This document shows positions 34,699 to 42,855 of a stretch of 56,747 bases of DNA, in pieces. The notes under the pieces were generated by a model. It searched no databases. It had not been told where the DNA came from and saw nothing but the letters and a program-made list of their open reading frames with translations. The translations under genes were made by a program, and so were the position numbers. How positions within the stretch are numbered: position 1 is the stretch's first letter; every line of letters starts with the position of its first letter. Source of the DNA: an uncultured Pelagibacteraceae bacterium (GTDB lineage: Bacteria > Pseudomonadota > Alphaproteobacteria > Pelagibacterales > Pelagibacteraceae); the NCBI GenBank assembly GCA_902558205.1, contig CACECY010000003.1:1-56747 (forward strand). Reading direction: 5' to 3'.

Positions 34699-35189
34699 TG
34701 ATCAAAACTACACTTATTTCTTTACTCTTTTCAATCCTGTTAATATCTAGCTCTTTTTCAGCTGGATCAAGTGACAGTGGATCCTCTAAAACTAAAACAC
34801 AATACGACATGGCTGTATCACATGTTAAAGCTGCAAAAAATTTCGAAAAAAAAGATAAATTAAAAAAAGCAGAAAAAAGATATAAAAAAGCACAAAAACT
34901 TTTACTTCAATCCAACAAAAAATTCCCTAACAAAGCTGATACTTTAAATTATTTAGGCTTTACTACTAGAAAACTTGGTGATTTTGAAAATGGAGAAAAA
35001 TATTATCTTCAAGGTTTAGCGATAGAACCTAATCATGTAGGTATCAATGAATATTTAGGCGAACTATATGTTGCAACTGGCAGACATAATCTTGCAATTG
35101 AGAGATTAGAGATATTAAAAAGTTGCAATTGTGAAGAGTATGACCAGCTTAAAGCAGTTATTTCTGGAGAAAAAGTTTCAAAATATTAA
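34698..35189 (+). CDS. exported TPR-repeat protein
   Basis: The 163-residue product begins with a clear signal peptide (hydrophobic residues 5-20 ending FSAGSS). The mature part is a lysine-rich helix pair (KAAKNFEKKDKLKKAEKRYKKA) followed by two tetratricopeptide repeats, LNYLGFTTRKLGDFENGEKYY and INEYLGELYVATGRHNLAIER, which are protein-binding helices. A CNC pair near the end (KSCNCEEYD) could bind a ligand or form a disulfide outside the cytoplasm. It starts on the last base of the pxpA stop, but nothing links it to 5-oxoproline. The partner protein is unknown. Confidence 0.82.
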   Translation: MIKTTLISLLFSILLISSSFSAGSSDSGSSKTKTQYDMAVSHVKAAKNFEKKDKLKKAEKRYKKAQKLLLQSNKKFPNKADTLNYLGFTTRKLGDFENGEKYYLQGLAIEPNHVGINEYLGELYVATGRHNLAIERLEILKSCNCEEYDQLKAVISGEKVSKY

Positions 35190-35233
35190 TTGTTTAAGGA
35201 GTTTACTGCTAAATTTGTAATTTTAAATTGATT

Positions 35234-35260
35234 AAATTGAATTTACTCAATTTATTTATT
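35234..35260 (+). terminator. weak terminator-like hairpin after the TPR gene
   Basis: AAATTGA (35234-35240) and TCAATTT (35247-35253) form a 7 bp AT-rich stem with a 6 nt loop followed by ATTTATT. The low GC content and broken T run make it a weak candidate only; it lies in the 84 nt gap before the TerC-like gene, which holds no other visible signal. Confidence 0.3.
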
Positions 35261-35273
35261 ATAAGTTATTACT

Positions 35274-35885
35274 TTGATTGAAGAACTCATAATTTTAACC
35301 AAAATTATTTTTATTACGATTATTCTTACGGCTGATAATGCTGTGATAGTTGGCTCTATAGCTGCAAATTTTGTACCTAAAAATAGAAAACAAATTATTG
35401 TATGGGGAGTAATTGGTGCTTTTGTTTTCAAAATTGGTTTTGCAATATTTGCTACATATTTATTCGAATTTTATTTTATTAAAATTTTAGGTGGTATTTT
35501 ATTAATTTGGATAGTTAATGACCTAAGAAAAGATTTAGTAGATATAAAAAAAGTAAGATCTCAAACAAAAAAAGCTAAAGAACCTTCATATATAAGCAGT
35601 ATTGGTAAAGTTTTATTTGCAGATATAATGATTAGTTTTGATAACGTTATTGGCGTGGTGGCTGCTGCAAAAGGATACTTCGGATTCATGATTTTTGGTT
35701 TGATGTTATCGGTAGTATTAACAGGAGCTTTAGCAACTTATTTAGCACATTATATACAAAAACATTTATGGATAGTTTATGTTGGTTTAGGATTTATTCT
35801 ATTGGTAGCATTACAACTGATTATTGGAGGACTAAATGATTATGGAGTATTGTCTATCAATGAAACATTTAAACAATACTTTTAA
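35274..35885 (+). CDS. TerC-family (YjbE-like) integral membrane protein
   Basis: The 203-residue product has about seven helices. The family core is ILTADNAVIVGSIA near residues 17-30 and LFADIMISFDNVIGVVAAAKG near 114-134, each carrying the conserved Asp-Asn pair expected to bind or conduct a metal ion. The charged loop KKVRSQTKKAKEPS separates the two halves. TerC proteins of the YjbE type have been linked to manganese export or metal insertion into exported proteins. Translation is likely to start at the TTG at 35274; no ATG is close to the first helix. It is followed by an EamA gene after 9 nt. Confidence 0.86.
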   Translation: MIEELIILTKIIFITIILTADNAVIVGSIAANFVPKNRKQIIVWGVIGAFVFKIGFAIFATYLFEFYFIKILGGILLIWIVNDLRKDLVDIKKVRSQTKKAKEPSYISSIGKVLFADIMISFDNVIGVVAAAKGYFGFMIFGLMLSVVLTGALATYLAHYIQKHLWIVYVGLGFILLVALQLIIGGLNDYGVLSINETFKQYF

Positions 35886-35894
35886 AAAAAATAA

Positions 35895-36752
35895 TTGCCT
35901 CTAAAACATTTATTAATCCTAATTTTTATCATGATTGCTCACGGAAGTGCATTTCCTGTAGCAAAATTAGCTTTAAATAATTCTGTTCCTCCAATCTTAA
36001 TGGCTTCAATAAGAATGTTTTTAGTATTTATTATTTTAATTCCTTTTTGGAGATTTCGAATCCCAAGTAAAAAATTTTTTAAACCTCTTTTAATTTTTTC
36101 AGTTTCAATGGGTGTATTGGTCTACGTATTTATGAATTTATCCTTATATCACTCCTCAATAATTTCTCCCATTATTCTTGGATCTCAACTAGCAATACCT
36201 TTTGGCATATTGGCAAGTGCATTTATACTTAAAGAAAATATTAGTAAAAATAAGTGGTTATTAATATTAGCTTCATTTATTGGAATATTAATTATTTTCT
36301 TTGATCCAAAGTTGAATGAAAACTATTTAGGATTATTTTATGCTAGCTTAATGGCATTATTTTTTGGTTTGGCCCAGGTTTATTCTAGACAACTTAAAGA
36401 ATTACCAACAAGCATGATTAACGCTAGCACAGGTATATTTGGCTTTTCTATTTTGATGATTATTTCAATTTTAATCGAGGGAAACCTTTACGATAATGTT
36501 AAAGATATAAATTTTAGCTCTTGGATTTTAATCTCTTACCAAGCTGTGATTGTTTCTTTGTGTGCACATTTGTTGATGTTTTATCTTTATAAATTTTATA
36601 CTGTTGGCCAAATATTTCCTTTTTATTCGTTATTTCCCATTTTTGGAATAATCCTATCGTATCTAACTTTTGGTGAAGTTCCAACATTGATGTTCATATT
36701 AGGTGGTATAATCGTCATATCTTCTGTTTTTTTACTACATAAAATAAAATAA
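35895..36752 (+). CDS. EamA-family (DMT) permease
   Basis: The 285-residue product has ten helices with LIFIMIAHGSAFPVAKLALNN near the start and QAVIVSLCAHLLMFYLYKFYTVG in the second repeat. The second-repeat end, PFYSLFPIFGIILSYLTFGE, is the usual EamA closing loop. I use the TTG at 35895 because it allows a normal charged N-terminus before helix 1; an ATG at 35931 would cut into helix 1. It lies 9 nt after the TerC-like gene and may be co-transcribed with it. The substrate is unknown. The next gene is a well separated binding protein with its own promoter. Confidence 0.86.
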   Translation: MPLKHLLILIFIMIAHGSAFPVAKLALNNSVPPILMASIRMFLVFIILIPFWRFRIPSKKFFKPLLIFSVSMGVLVYVFMNLSLYHSSIISPIILGSQLAIPFGILASAFILKENISKNKWLLILASFIGILIIFFDPKLNENYLGLFYASLMALFFGLAQVYSRQLKELPTSMINASTGIFGFSILMIISILIEGNLYDNVKDINFSSWILISYQAVIVSLCAHLLMFYLYKFYTVGQIFPFYSLFPIFGIILSYLTFGEVPTLMFILGGIIVISSVFLLHKIK

Positions 36753-36771
36753 TTTGCTTATTGAAAAATTA

Positions 36772-36800
36772 TTGAAATAGGCTTTAATTTATCTTTTATA
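36772..36800 (+). promoter_or_regulatory. sigma70-type promoter of the first binding-protein gene
   Basis: TTGAAA (36772-36777) and TTTATA (36795-36800) are separated by 17 nt. The predicted start is about 20 nt before the ATG at 36827, which has AGGAAG as ribosome-binding site. The arrangement fits a strongly expressed periplasmic binding protein. Confidence 0.6.
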
Positions 36801-36826
36801 AATTGTTAACAATAAAAAGGAAGATA

Positions 36827-38008
36827 ATGAAAAAACTATTTATTGCTGCATTTATGTTTGTTTCAATTTTTGGGACAAAGGTAATGGCAGATATTAAGAT
36901 GGGTATCATTTTAGGATTTACTGGTCCCATTGAATCACTTACTCCAGCTATGGCAGCCTCAGCAGAGCTTGCTTTTAAAGAAGCTTCTGACTCAGGTTCT
37001 TTATTAGGTGGAAAAAAAATTGAAGTTGTAAGAGCAGACTCAACTTGTGTTGACTCAGCTGCTGCAACTGCTGCTGCTGAGGGAGTAATATCTCAAGGTG
37101 TTGCGGCTATTATGGGTGCAGATTGTTCAGGTGTTACAGGTGCTATAGCATCTAATGTTGCTGTGCCAAATGGTGTTGTAATGATTTCACCATCTGCAAC
37201 TTCACCAGGGTTAACTACTTTAGATGATAATGGTTATTTTTTCAGAACTGCTCCATCAGATGCAAGAGGTGGACAAATTCTAGCTGACATCACTAAAGAT
37301 AGAAGAATTAAAAGTGTAGCTATCAGCTATACTAATAATGACTATGGTAAAGGTTTAGCAGATGTTTACGAAGCTGCAGTTAAAGCTCATGGTATCAAAG
37401 TAACAACTGTTGCTGCGCATGAAGATGGTAAAGCAGACTACTCATCAGAAGTTGCTACTTTAGCTTCTGCTGGTGGTGATGCTGTTGCTGTAATCGGTTA
37501 TCTTGACCAAGGTGGAAAAGGTATAATTCAAGCTTCTTTAGATTCTGGTGCATTTGATACTTTTGTTTTATCAGATGGTATGATCGGTCAATCTCTAGTT
37601 GATGCTTTTGGGAAAGATTTAAAAAAATCTTTTGGTTCTATGCCAGGTTCAACTGGAAAAGGTGCTGGAGTTTTTGCTAAAGTAGCAAGTGCAGCAGGAA
37701 TTGATAGTTCTGGTCCTTATACATCTGAGTCATATGATGCAGCAGCATTAATAGTCTTAGCTATGCAAGCAGGTAATTCTGCCGACAGAGCTTCTATTGC
37801 AAAAAATGTAATGGATGTTGCTAATGGTCCTGGAACAAAAATTTACCCAGGTGAATTAAAAAAAGGTTTAGATTTATTAGCTAAAGGTAAGAAAGTTGAC
37901 TATGAAGGTGCAACTGGAGTTACTTTTACTAACGTCGGTGAAGCTGAAGGTTCTTTCTTGGAACAAGAAGTCAAAGGCGGAAAATTTAAAACTAAAAAAC
38001 AAAGATAA
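36827..38008 (+). CDS. periplasmic binding protein of a branched-chain-type (Liv) ABC transporter
   Basis: The 393-residue product has a signal peptide ending near Ala21 (KKLFIAAFMFVSIFGTKVMA) and a mature type I periplasmic binding fold. Recognisable parts are GIILGFTGPIESLTP at the first strand, MGADCSGVTGAIASN near 100-115, VVMISPSATSPGL near 117-129, and SYTNNDYGKGLAD near residues 162-174. An AGGAAG site precedes the ATG at 36827; a longer frame from TTG 36803 would add eight residues before the signal peptide and is not preferred. The gene faces livM-livH-livF-livG on the other strand across a terminator, so the importer is encoded convergently. The ligand is unknown; hydrophobic or polar amino acids are the usual class. 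Confidence 0.92.
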   Translation: MKKLFIAAFMFVSIFGTKVMADIKMGIILGFTGPIESLTPAMAASAELAFKEASDSGSLLGGKKIEVVRADSTCVDSAAATAAAEGVISQGVAAIMGADCSGVTGAIASNVAVPNGVVMISPSATSPGLTTLDDNGYFFRTAPSDARGGQILADITKDRRIKSVAISYTNNDYGKGLADVYEAAVKAHGIKVTTVAAHEDGKADYSSEVATLASAGGDAVAVIGYLDQGGKGIIQASLDSGAFDTFVLSDGMIGQSLVDAFGKDLKKSFGSMPGSTGKGAGVFAKVASAAGIDSSGPYTSESYDAAALIVLAMQAGNSADRASIAKNVMDVANGPGTKIYPGELKKGLDLLAKGKKVDYEGATGVTFTNVGEAEGSFLEQEVKGGKFKTKKQR

Positions 38009-38026
38009 TATTTTAATATTTATAAA

Positions 38027-38058
38027 CCTCAGCGAAGAAATTCGCTGGGGTTTTTTTT
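38027..38058 (+). terminator. intrinsic terminator after the binding-protein gene
   Basis: CCTCAGCGAA and TTCGCTGGGG form a 10 bp stem (one G-T pair) closed by a GAAA tetraloop at 38037-38040, followed by eight T at 38051-38058. This is a textbook rho-independent terminator on the plus strand. It separates the convergent binding-protein gene and the livM side and could also slow transcription coming from the minus strand. Confidence 0.92.
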
Positions 38059-38059
38059 A

Positions 38060-38128
38060 TTAAAACATATATTTGTCTGCTATATACATAAACCATGCTA
38101 TTGCAGCACCTAATATTATATATTTCAT
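38060..38128 (-). CDS. 22-codon ORF for a small single-helix membrane protein (candidate)
   Basis: The frame runs from an ATG at 38128 to TAA at 38060 and starts 4 nt after the livM stop. The product would have a lysine at position 2, a hydrophobic stretch around residues 4-17 and a mixed tail with Asp and Lys. It resembles the tiny single-helix membrane proteins that accompany some transporters. There is no clear ribosome-binding site, so it would depend on coupling to livM. It ends next to the convergent terminator. Such a short ORF can occur by chance, so the call depends on whether it is kept in relatives. Confidence 0.35.
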   Translation of the reverse strand: MKYIILGAAIAWFMYIADKYMF

Positions 38129-38132
38129 AAAA

Positions 38133-39503
38133 TTATTTTATTTCTATTTTTTCAGGAAGTATACCCTTTGGTCTGTACCTCATAATTAATAATAAACCTA
38201 TTCCCATCATTAAAAATCTAAAATACGGTACACTTTCAATTAAATGAACTTTTAAAAAATGAGCATCATCCAATCCTGCTGTTGTTAAATTTACCAAATA
38301 CAATCCTATTGGTGCAGCTTCAATCCATAAAAACCAAACTACAAAACCTCCAAGGATTGCTCCAAAGTTATTCCCGCTTCCACCAACAATAACCATTACC
38401 CAAATTAAAAAAGTATATCTCATTGGTCTATAACTACCTGGAGTAAACAACCCATCTTGAGTTACAAGCATTGCTCCTGCGATACCAACAATTGCTGAAC
38501 CTAAAACAAAAATTAGTAAATGTTGTTTAACTACGTTTTTGCCCATAGCATTAGCAGCTTCTTCATTATCTCTAATAGCTCTCATCATTCTTCCCCAAGG
38601 AGAGTAAAGAGCTTTTTGGGTTAAAATTAAAAGGATAATTACTACTACCAAAAATAAACCTGAGTAACAAAGTTTTACGAAAACTGATGATCCTTCAATT
38701 ACTAATTGGTTAAGAGCAGATTGTCTTTCAGTAAAATCTGAAATCAAACCTAGTTTACCAGAATTAAACTTTTCAACTAAATTTATGAACCAATCTGTTT
38801 GTTGTAAATTTACCTCATAGGGTGCAGGACGTTTTAGTCCAATAACATTTTTGACTCCTCTTGTCAGCCAATCTTCATGTTTTATAATTGCGATGACAAT
38901 TTCTGATATTAGTAATGTAGCTATCGCTAAATAATCAGCCCTTAAACCTAATGCAACTTTGCCTATTACAAATGCTAATCCACCGGCAAATAAAGCTCCA
39001 ACTATCCAAGAAAAAATAATTGGTAATCCTAAGCCTCCCAAAAAACCAGTTTTTGCAGGATCTACCTCTTCGATACCCTCAATTCCAGGCTCAGATACAA
39101 ATCGTATTATAATAATTCCTAATATGATGATTGAAGCAATGATATAAGTTCTTCTTTTTGATTTTTCAAATTTTTTTAAAACATATCTAACTGCTAGTAC
39201 CATTCCTATAATAAGAAATAGACTAAATAAAATATTCAAACCACCTGCACTCCAGGCCTCTTGAACTGGATTTACGGAAATTAAAACTGCCGCTAAACCA
39301 CCTAATGCTGTATAACCCATTATTCCAAAGTTAATAAGACCAGCATAACCCCATTGAATATTAGCTCCCATAGTCATTACAGCTGAGATCAAGCAAAGAT
39401 TAAATATCGATAAAGCAATATTCCAAGATTGAAATATTCCTACAAGGATAATTAGTCCCATCATAATACTGTAAGCAGCAATTACATTTAAATTTTTCCT
39501 CAC
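38133..39503 (-). CDS. livM: branched-chain-type ABC transporter permease
   Basis: The 456-residue permease has at least eight membrane helices. LivM features are MGANIQWGYAGLINFGIMGYTALGG near the N-terminus and DYLAIATLLISEI near the middle, then SPWGRMMRAIRDNEEAANAMGKN, the conserved cytoplasmic coupling loop, and GSAIVGIAGAMLVTQDGLFTPGSY at the end. It is longer than most LivM proteins because of an extra soluble insertion near residues 225-270. It overlaps livH by 4 nt. Together with livH, livF, livG it forms the membrane and ATPase parts of the importer whose binding protein is on the other strand. Confidence 0.92.
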   Translation of the reverse strand: MRKNLNVIAAYSIMMGLIILVGIFQSWNIALSIFNLCLISAVMTMGANIQWGYAGLINFGIMGYTALGGLAAVLISVNPVQEAWSAGGLNILFSLFLIIGMVLAVRYVLKKFEKSKRRTYIIASIIILGIIIIRFVSEPGIEGIEEVDPAKTGFLGGLGLPIIFSWIVGALFAGGLAFVIGKVALGLRADYLAIATLLISEIVIAIIKHEDWLTRGVKNVIGLKRPAPYEVNLQQTDWFINLVEKFNSGKLGLISDFTERQSALNQLVIEGSSVFVKLCYSGLFLVVVIILLILTQKALYSPWGRMMRAIRDNEEAANAMGKNVVKQHLLIFVLGSAIVGIAGAMLVTQDGLFTPGSYRPMRYTFLIWVMVIVGGSGNNFGAILGGFVVWFLWIEAAPIGLYLVNLTTAGLDDAHFLKVHLIESVPYFRFLMMGIGLLLIMRYRPKGILPEKIEIK

Positions 39504-40519
39504 AGTACTTTTCCTTTAAAAATTCCAGATGGTCGATATAATAAAACAATTACTAAGATCGAGAACGATACTGCAAATTTGTAGTCAGTTGAAAGTAATT
39601 GAACTAAACCATCTGGCTCCATACTTTCAGGTAAAACGTACATAAAAAATTTTCTATATGCATATGTTAAAAGAATTTCTGAAAAAGCTATTACATATCC
39701 TCCCAAAAAAGCCCCAAAAGGGTTCCCAATTCCTCCAACTATTGCAGCAGCAAATATTGGAAGCATATTGTTAAAATAGGTAAAAGGCTTGAAACTTTTA
39801 TCCAAGCCGTAAAGTGCTCCTCCAATTGTTGCTAAAATTCCAGCTATAATCCAAGTTATCATTACTATTTTTTTTGGATCAATCCCTGAAAGTAATGCTA
39901 GATCCTCGTTATCAGAATAAGCTCTCATACTTTTTCCAGTTTTAGTTTTATTTAAAAACCAAAAAAGAGTTGATACAAGAATTATTGTTACTAAAATTGT
40001 AATAACTTGAGTAGATTTAATTGCTAACCCTTCATTCAAACCTGTTATTTCCTTAAATTCACCTGCTTTGATTAAAAACTTTTCACCATCAAAAAATCTT
40101 CTGTCAGAGGGACCTATTATTATTCTAACTACAGCTTGTGTGACAAACATCACACCAATACTAACCATAGCTAATTGCACTGGAGGACTTTTGTTTATTC
40201 TGTAATATTTGAAAACAAATTTATCAATTAGAAGCATGTATCCAATCATAAAAATTATAGCAAACGGAATTGCTAACAATGCTGTAGGTAATACTCCAAG
40301 ACCAATACCAACTGATTGGAAATACCAAGTGAATAAAATTGTGAACATTGTTCCAAAAGACATCATGTCTCCAGTGGCAAAGTTTGCAAATCGTAAAATT
40401 CCATAGATTAAAGTTACAAAAATTGCTCCAAGTGCTAATTGAGATCCATATGCCAGAGCAGGAACAAAAATATAATTTAATAAAAGTATAATTGCATTTA
40501 CAAAATCCATATTATCCAC
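39500..40519 (-). CDS. livH: branched-chain-type ABC transporter permease
   Basis: The 339-residue permease has about eight helices. LivH features are ALGAIFVTLIYGILRFANFATGDMMSFG near residues 26-53 and KTKTGKSMRAYSDNEDLALLSGID, the coupling loop near 187-210, followed by AAIVGGIGNPFGAFLGGYVI near 261-280. It overlaps livF upstream by 8 nt and livM downstream by 4 nt, so all four genes are translated in tight series. A short periplasmic segment around residues 130-160 is polar and may contact the binding protein. Confidence 0.92.
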   Translation of the reverse strand: MDNMDFVNAIILLLNYIFVPALAYGSQLALGAIFVTLIYGILRFANFATGDMMSFGTMFTILFTWYFQSVGIGLGVLPTALLAIPFAIIFMIGYMLLIDKFVFKYYRINKSPPVQLAMVSIGVMFVTQAVVRIIIGPSDRRFFDGEKFLIKAGEFKEITGLNEGLAIKSTQVITILVTIILVSTLFWFLNKTKTGKSMRAYSDNEDLALLSGIDPKKIVMITWIIAGILATIGGALYGLDKSFKPFTYFNNMLPIFAAAIVGGIGNPFGAFLGGYVIAFSEILLTYAYRKFFMYVLPESMEPDGLVQLLSTDYKFAVSFSILVIVLLYRPSGIFKGKVL

Positions 40520-41219
40520 CTAGAAAAGAGCTTCTCACCCTTGAGTCCTCTAATAATTCTTTTCCTGTACCAGAATACCGGTTCTCACCTGTTACCAAAA
40601 CATAGCCTCTATCTGAAATATTTAATGCCTGCTTTGCATTTTGCTCAACCATCAAAATTGCTACATTGGTTCTTTTTACTTTTACAATATGATCAAATAA
40701 TTCATCCATCACAATTGGTGAAACCCCTGCTGTAGGCTCATCTAACATTAACACTGATGGCTTAATCATCAATGCTCTTCCTAATGCTACTTGTTGTCTT
40801 TGCCCTCCAGATAATTCACCAACTAACTGATTTTTTTTTTCTTTAAGAATTGGAAATAAGTCAAAAATTTCATCAATTGTATCTTTAAATTCAGAGTTAA
40901 TAAGGAAAGCACCCATCTCTAAATTTTCTTCAACGGTCATACCTGCAAAAACATTTTTCGTTTGAGGAACAAATGAAATACCTTCTTTTACTCTATCTTG
41001 TGGTGAAAGTTTTGAAATATCCTTGCCGTTAATAACTACTGAACCAGATTTAAGATTTAGTAAACCTAACATTGCTTTCATTGCTGTAGATTTTCCAGCT
41101 CCATTAGGTCCAAGAATTGATACAATTTCCCCTCTCTCAACATTTACAGAACATGAATTAATTATATCTGGCCCATTTCCATAACCGCCTGTCATTTTAT
41201 TACCCTCAAAAAATGCCAT
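40512..41219 (-). CDS. livF: branched-chain-type ABC transporter ATP-binding protein
   Basis: The 235-residue ATPase has the Walker A motif GPNGAGKST around residues 37-45, the Q-loop FVPQTKNVF near 85, the signature LSGGQRQQVALGRAL near 139-153, and the Walker B region PSVLMLDEPTAGVSP near 158-172. The H-loop His is replaced in the common way by VEQNAKQ, a normal LivF feature. Its C-terminus VRSSFLGG is the LivF family end. It starts 2 nt after livG stops. It drives import together with LivG. Confidence 0.93.
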   Translation of the reverse strand: MAFFEGNKMTGGYGNGPDIINSCSVNVERGEIVSILGPNGAGKSTAMKAMLGLLNLKSGSVVINGKDISKLSPQDRVKEGISFVPQTKNVFAGMTVEENLEMGAFLINSEFKDTIDEIFDLFPILKEKKNQLVGELSGGQRQQVALGRALMIKPSVLMLDEPTAGVSPIVMDELFDHIVKVKRTNVAILMVEQNAKQALNISDRGYVLVTGENRYSGTGKELLEDSRVRSSFLGG

Positions 41220-41221
41220 AA

Positions 41222-42007
41222 TTAATTATCCTTTAACTTTGAACCTCTGCCTAAATAACTTTCTATAACTTTTTCATCTTTTTTTGCGTCCTCAACAGAA
41301 CCTTCAAATAGAACTGACCCCTCTGCCATTACTATTACAGGATCACATAATCTTCCTATAAAATCCATGTCATGTTCAATCATACAAAAAGTATAACCTT
41401 TTTCTTTATTTAATTTTTCAATTGCTGTTCCAAGATCTTTTAATAGAGTTCTATTAACACCCGCTCCAACTTCATCTAATAAAACTAGCTTTGCATCGAC
41501 CATCATCGTTCGACCTAATTCTAATAACTTTTTCTGTCCTCCAGATAAATTTCCAGCTAATTCATTTTTTAAGTGACCAAGATTTAGAAAATCAACAACT
41601 TCCATTGCTTTATCTTTAATTTGACTTTCTTCTTTTGCTACCAATGAAGGTTTTAATAAAGCATTCATTAATTTTTCCCCAGATTGATTTCCTGGAACCA
41701 TCATTAAATTTTCTAAAACAGATAAATTTGTAAACTCATGCGCTATTTGAAAAGTTCTAAGTAAACCTTTCGAAAATAATTCATAAGATGGAATATCAGT
41801 AATATTTTCGTTATTAAACATAACATTTCCAGTCGAGGTTTTTAAATTACCTGCAATTAAATTAAACAAAGTTGTTTTGCCTGAACCATTAGGACCAATA
41901 ATTCCTGTGATAGTTCCTTTTTTTACTTTAAGTGAACAATCTGAAACTGCAGCAAGACCACCAAAATATTTCGATAAATTATTAATCTCTAAAATATTTT
42001 CAGACAT
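41222..42007 (-). CDS. livG: branched-chain-type ABC transporter ATP-binding protein
   Basis: The 261-residue ATPase has Walker A GPNGSGKTT near residues 38-46, the signature LSGGQKKLLELGRTMM near 150-165, Walker B AKLVLLDEVGAGV near 167-179 and the H-loop His in CMIEHDMDFI. Unlike most copies, the D-loop region reads DEVGAGVNR instead of DEPTAGLNP, so the usual Pro and Thr after the Walker B Glu are changed, while catalytic Glu is kept. It starts 3 nt after the proC-like gene ends, and its partner livF follows after 2 nt. Confidence 0.92.
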   Translation of the reverse strand: MSENILEINNLSKYFGGLAAVSDCSLKVKKGTITGIIGPNGSGKTTLFNLIAGNLKTSTGNVMFNNENITDIPSYELFSKGLLRTFQIAHEFTNLSVLENLMMVPGNQSGEKLMNALLKPSLVAKEESQIKDKAMEVVDFLNLGHLKNELAGNLSGGQKKLLELGRTMMVDAKLVLLDEVGAGVNRTLLKDLGTAIEKLNKEKGYTFCMIEHDMDFIGRLCDPVIVMAEGSVLFEGSVEDAKKDEKVIESYLGRGSKLKDN

Positions 42008-42010
42008 TAA

Positions 42011-42778
42011 CTATTTATTTAGTCTTTTATGAATACTATTTAAAGTATAAGTTACAGATTTATAAACACCTTTTTTGCTCAATTCTTTTAAACCTTGCTC
42101 ATTTAGTCCTTTAGGCGTTTGGGATTCTTTAACTAAAATCTTTAAATCTTTTTTTGAATTTACTACAGCATCTTTTGATAATGCCAAAAATAATGACGTT
42201 ATATATTTTTGTGCATCCAATTTCTTCAAACCCTTTTTTGTTAACCATATGCTCATAGTTTCTAATATCTGATAATATGAAGCCATCATTCCAGAAGTTG
42301 ACCAAAAATTAATTGATAATTTTTCATTTTTAATTTCAATAGTTGATCCTAATTGATCAAAAAAGGATTTGATCTTTTTATTAGGCGGGCAAATAGGTAC
42401 TGGTCCTTCTTTTAAAGAAATTGGAGGTAAAGGTATTGCCCTTACAATATCTACTTTTTTTTTAATCATCTTTTTTAATTGAGGCAAAGTTATTGTAGAT
42501 ATGAAACTAATCACTTTTTGATTTGTTTTAAATTTTAAATCTTTAATAATCTTATTACCTACAGCAGGTGTAACTGATAAAAAAACCCAATCTGATTTAT
42601 CAACAATTTCTTGGTTTGTTTTAGATATGGAAATTTTCTTAAATTTTTTTTTTAAGGCTTGGGATATTTTTTTATTTCTAGGAGAAATTATTATTTTTTT
42701 ATATTTTATTTTTGAATTGCAAACTCCAGTAATTACGGAAGATGCTATTTTTCCAGTTCCAATAAATCCTAATTTCAA
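42011..42778 (-). CDS. proC: pyrroline-5-carboxylate reductase-like protein
   Basis: ProC reduces pyrroline-5-carboxylate to proline with NADPH. The 255-residue product has the Rossmann start LGFIGTGKIASSVITGV, SDWVFLSVTPAV near residues 67-78 and IVRAIPLPPISLKEGP near 112-127, the usual VRxMPN/P loop. The C-terminal dimer part is lysine-rich and less clear (SQTPKGLNEQGLKELSKKG near 224-242, matching the family SPGGTT and EQ segments). It is the first gene of the run containing livG-livF-livH-livM. The link may mean that the importer supplies proline-related amino acids, but many SAR11 genes are packed without functional connection. Confidence 0.8.
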   Translation of the reverse strand: MKLGFIGTGKIASSVITGVCNSKIKYKKIIISPRNKKISQALKKKFKKISISKTNQEIVDKSDWVFLSVTPAVGNKIIKDLKFKTNQKVISFISTITLPQLKKMIKKKVDIVRAIPLPPISLKEGPVPICPPNKKIKSFFDQLGSTIEIKNEKLSINFWSTSGMMASYYQILETMSIWLTKKGLKKLDAQKYITSLFLALSKDAVVNSKKDLKILVKESQTPKGLNEQGLKELSKKGVYKSVTYTLNSIHKRLNK

Positions 42779-42804
42779 AATCTAAACCTAAGGTAATTTA
42801 ACAT

Positions 42805-42832
42805 AAAAAAAAAGCCCCCAAAAGGGGGCTTT
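42805..42832 (-). terminator. intrinsic terminator after the outer-membrane protein gene
   Basis: On the minus strand AAAGCCCCC and GGGGGCTTT make a 9 bp stem (42824-42832 and 42811-42819) with a 4 nt loop, followed by nine T. It lies just after the stop codon of the gene at 42856-43524 and 27 nt before the proC-like start. Confidence 0.93.
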
Positions 42833-42855
42833 AAATTTTTAAATTTTAAAAAAAT

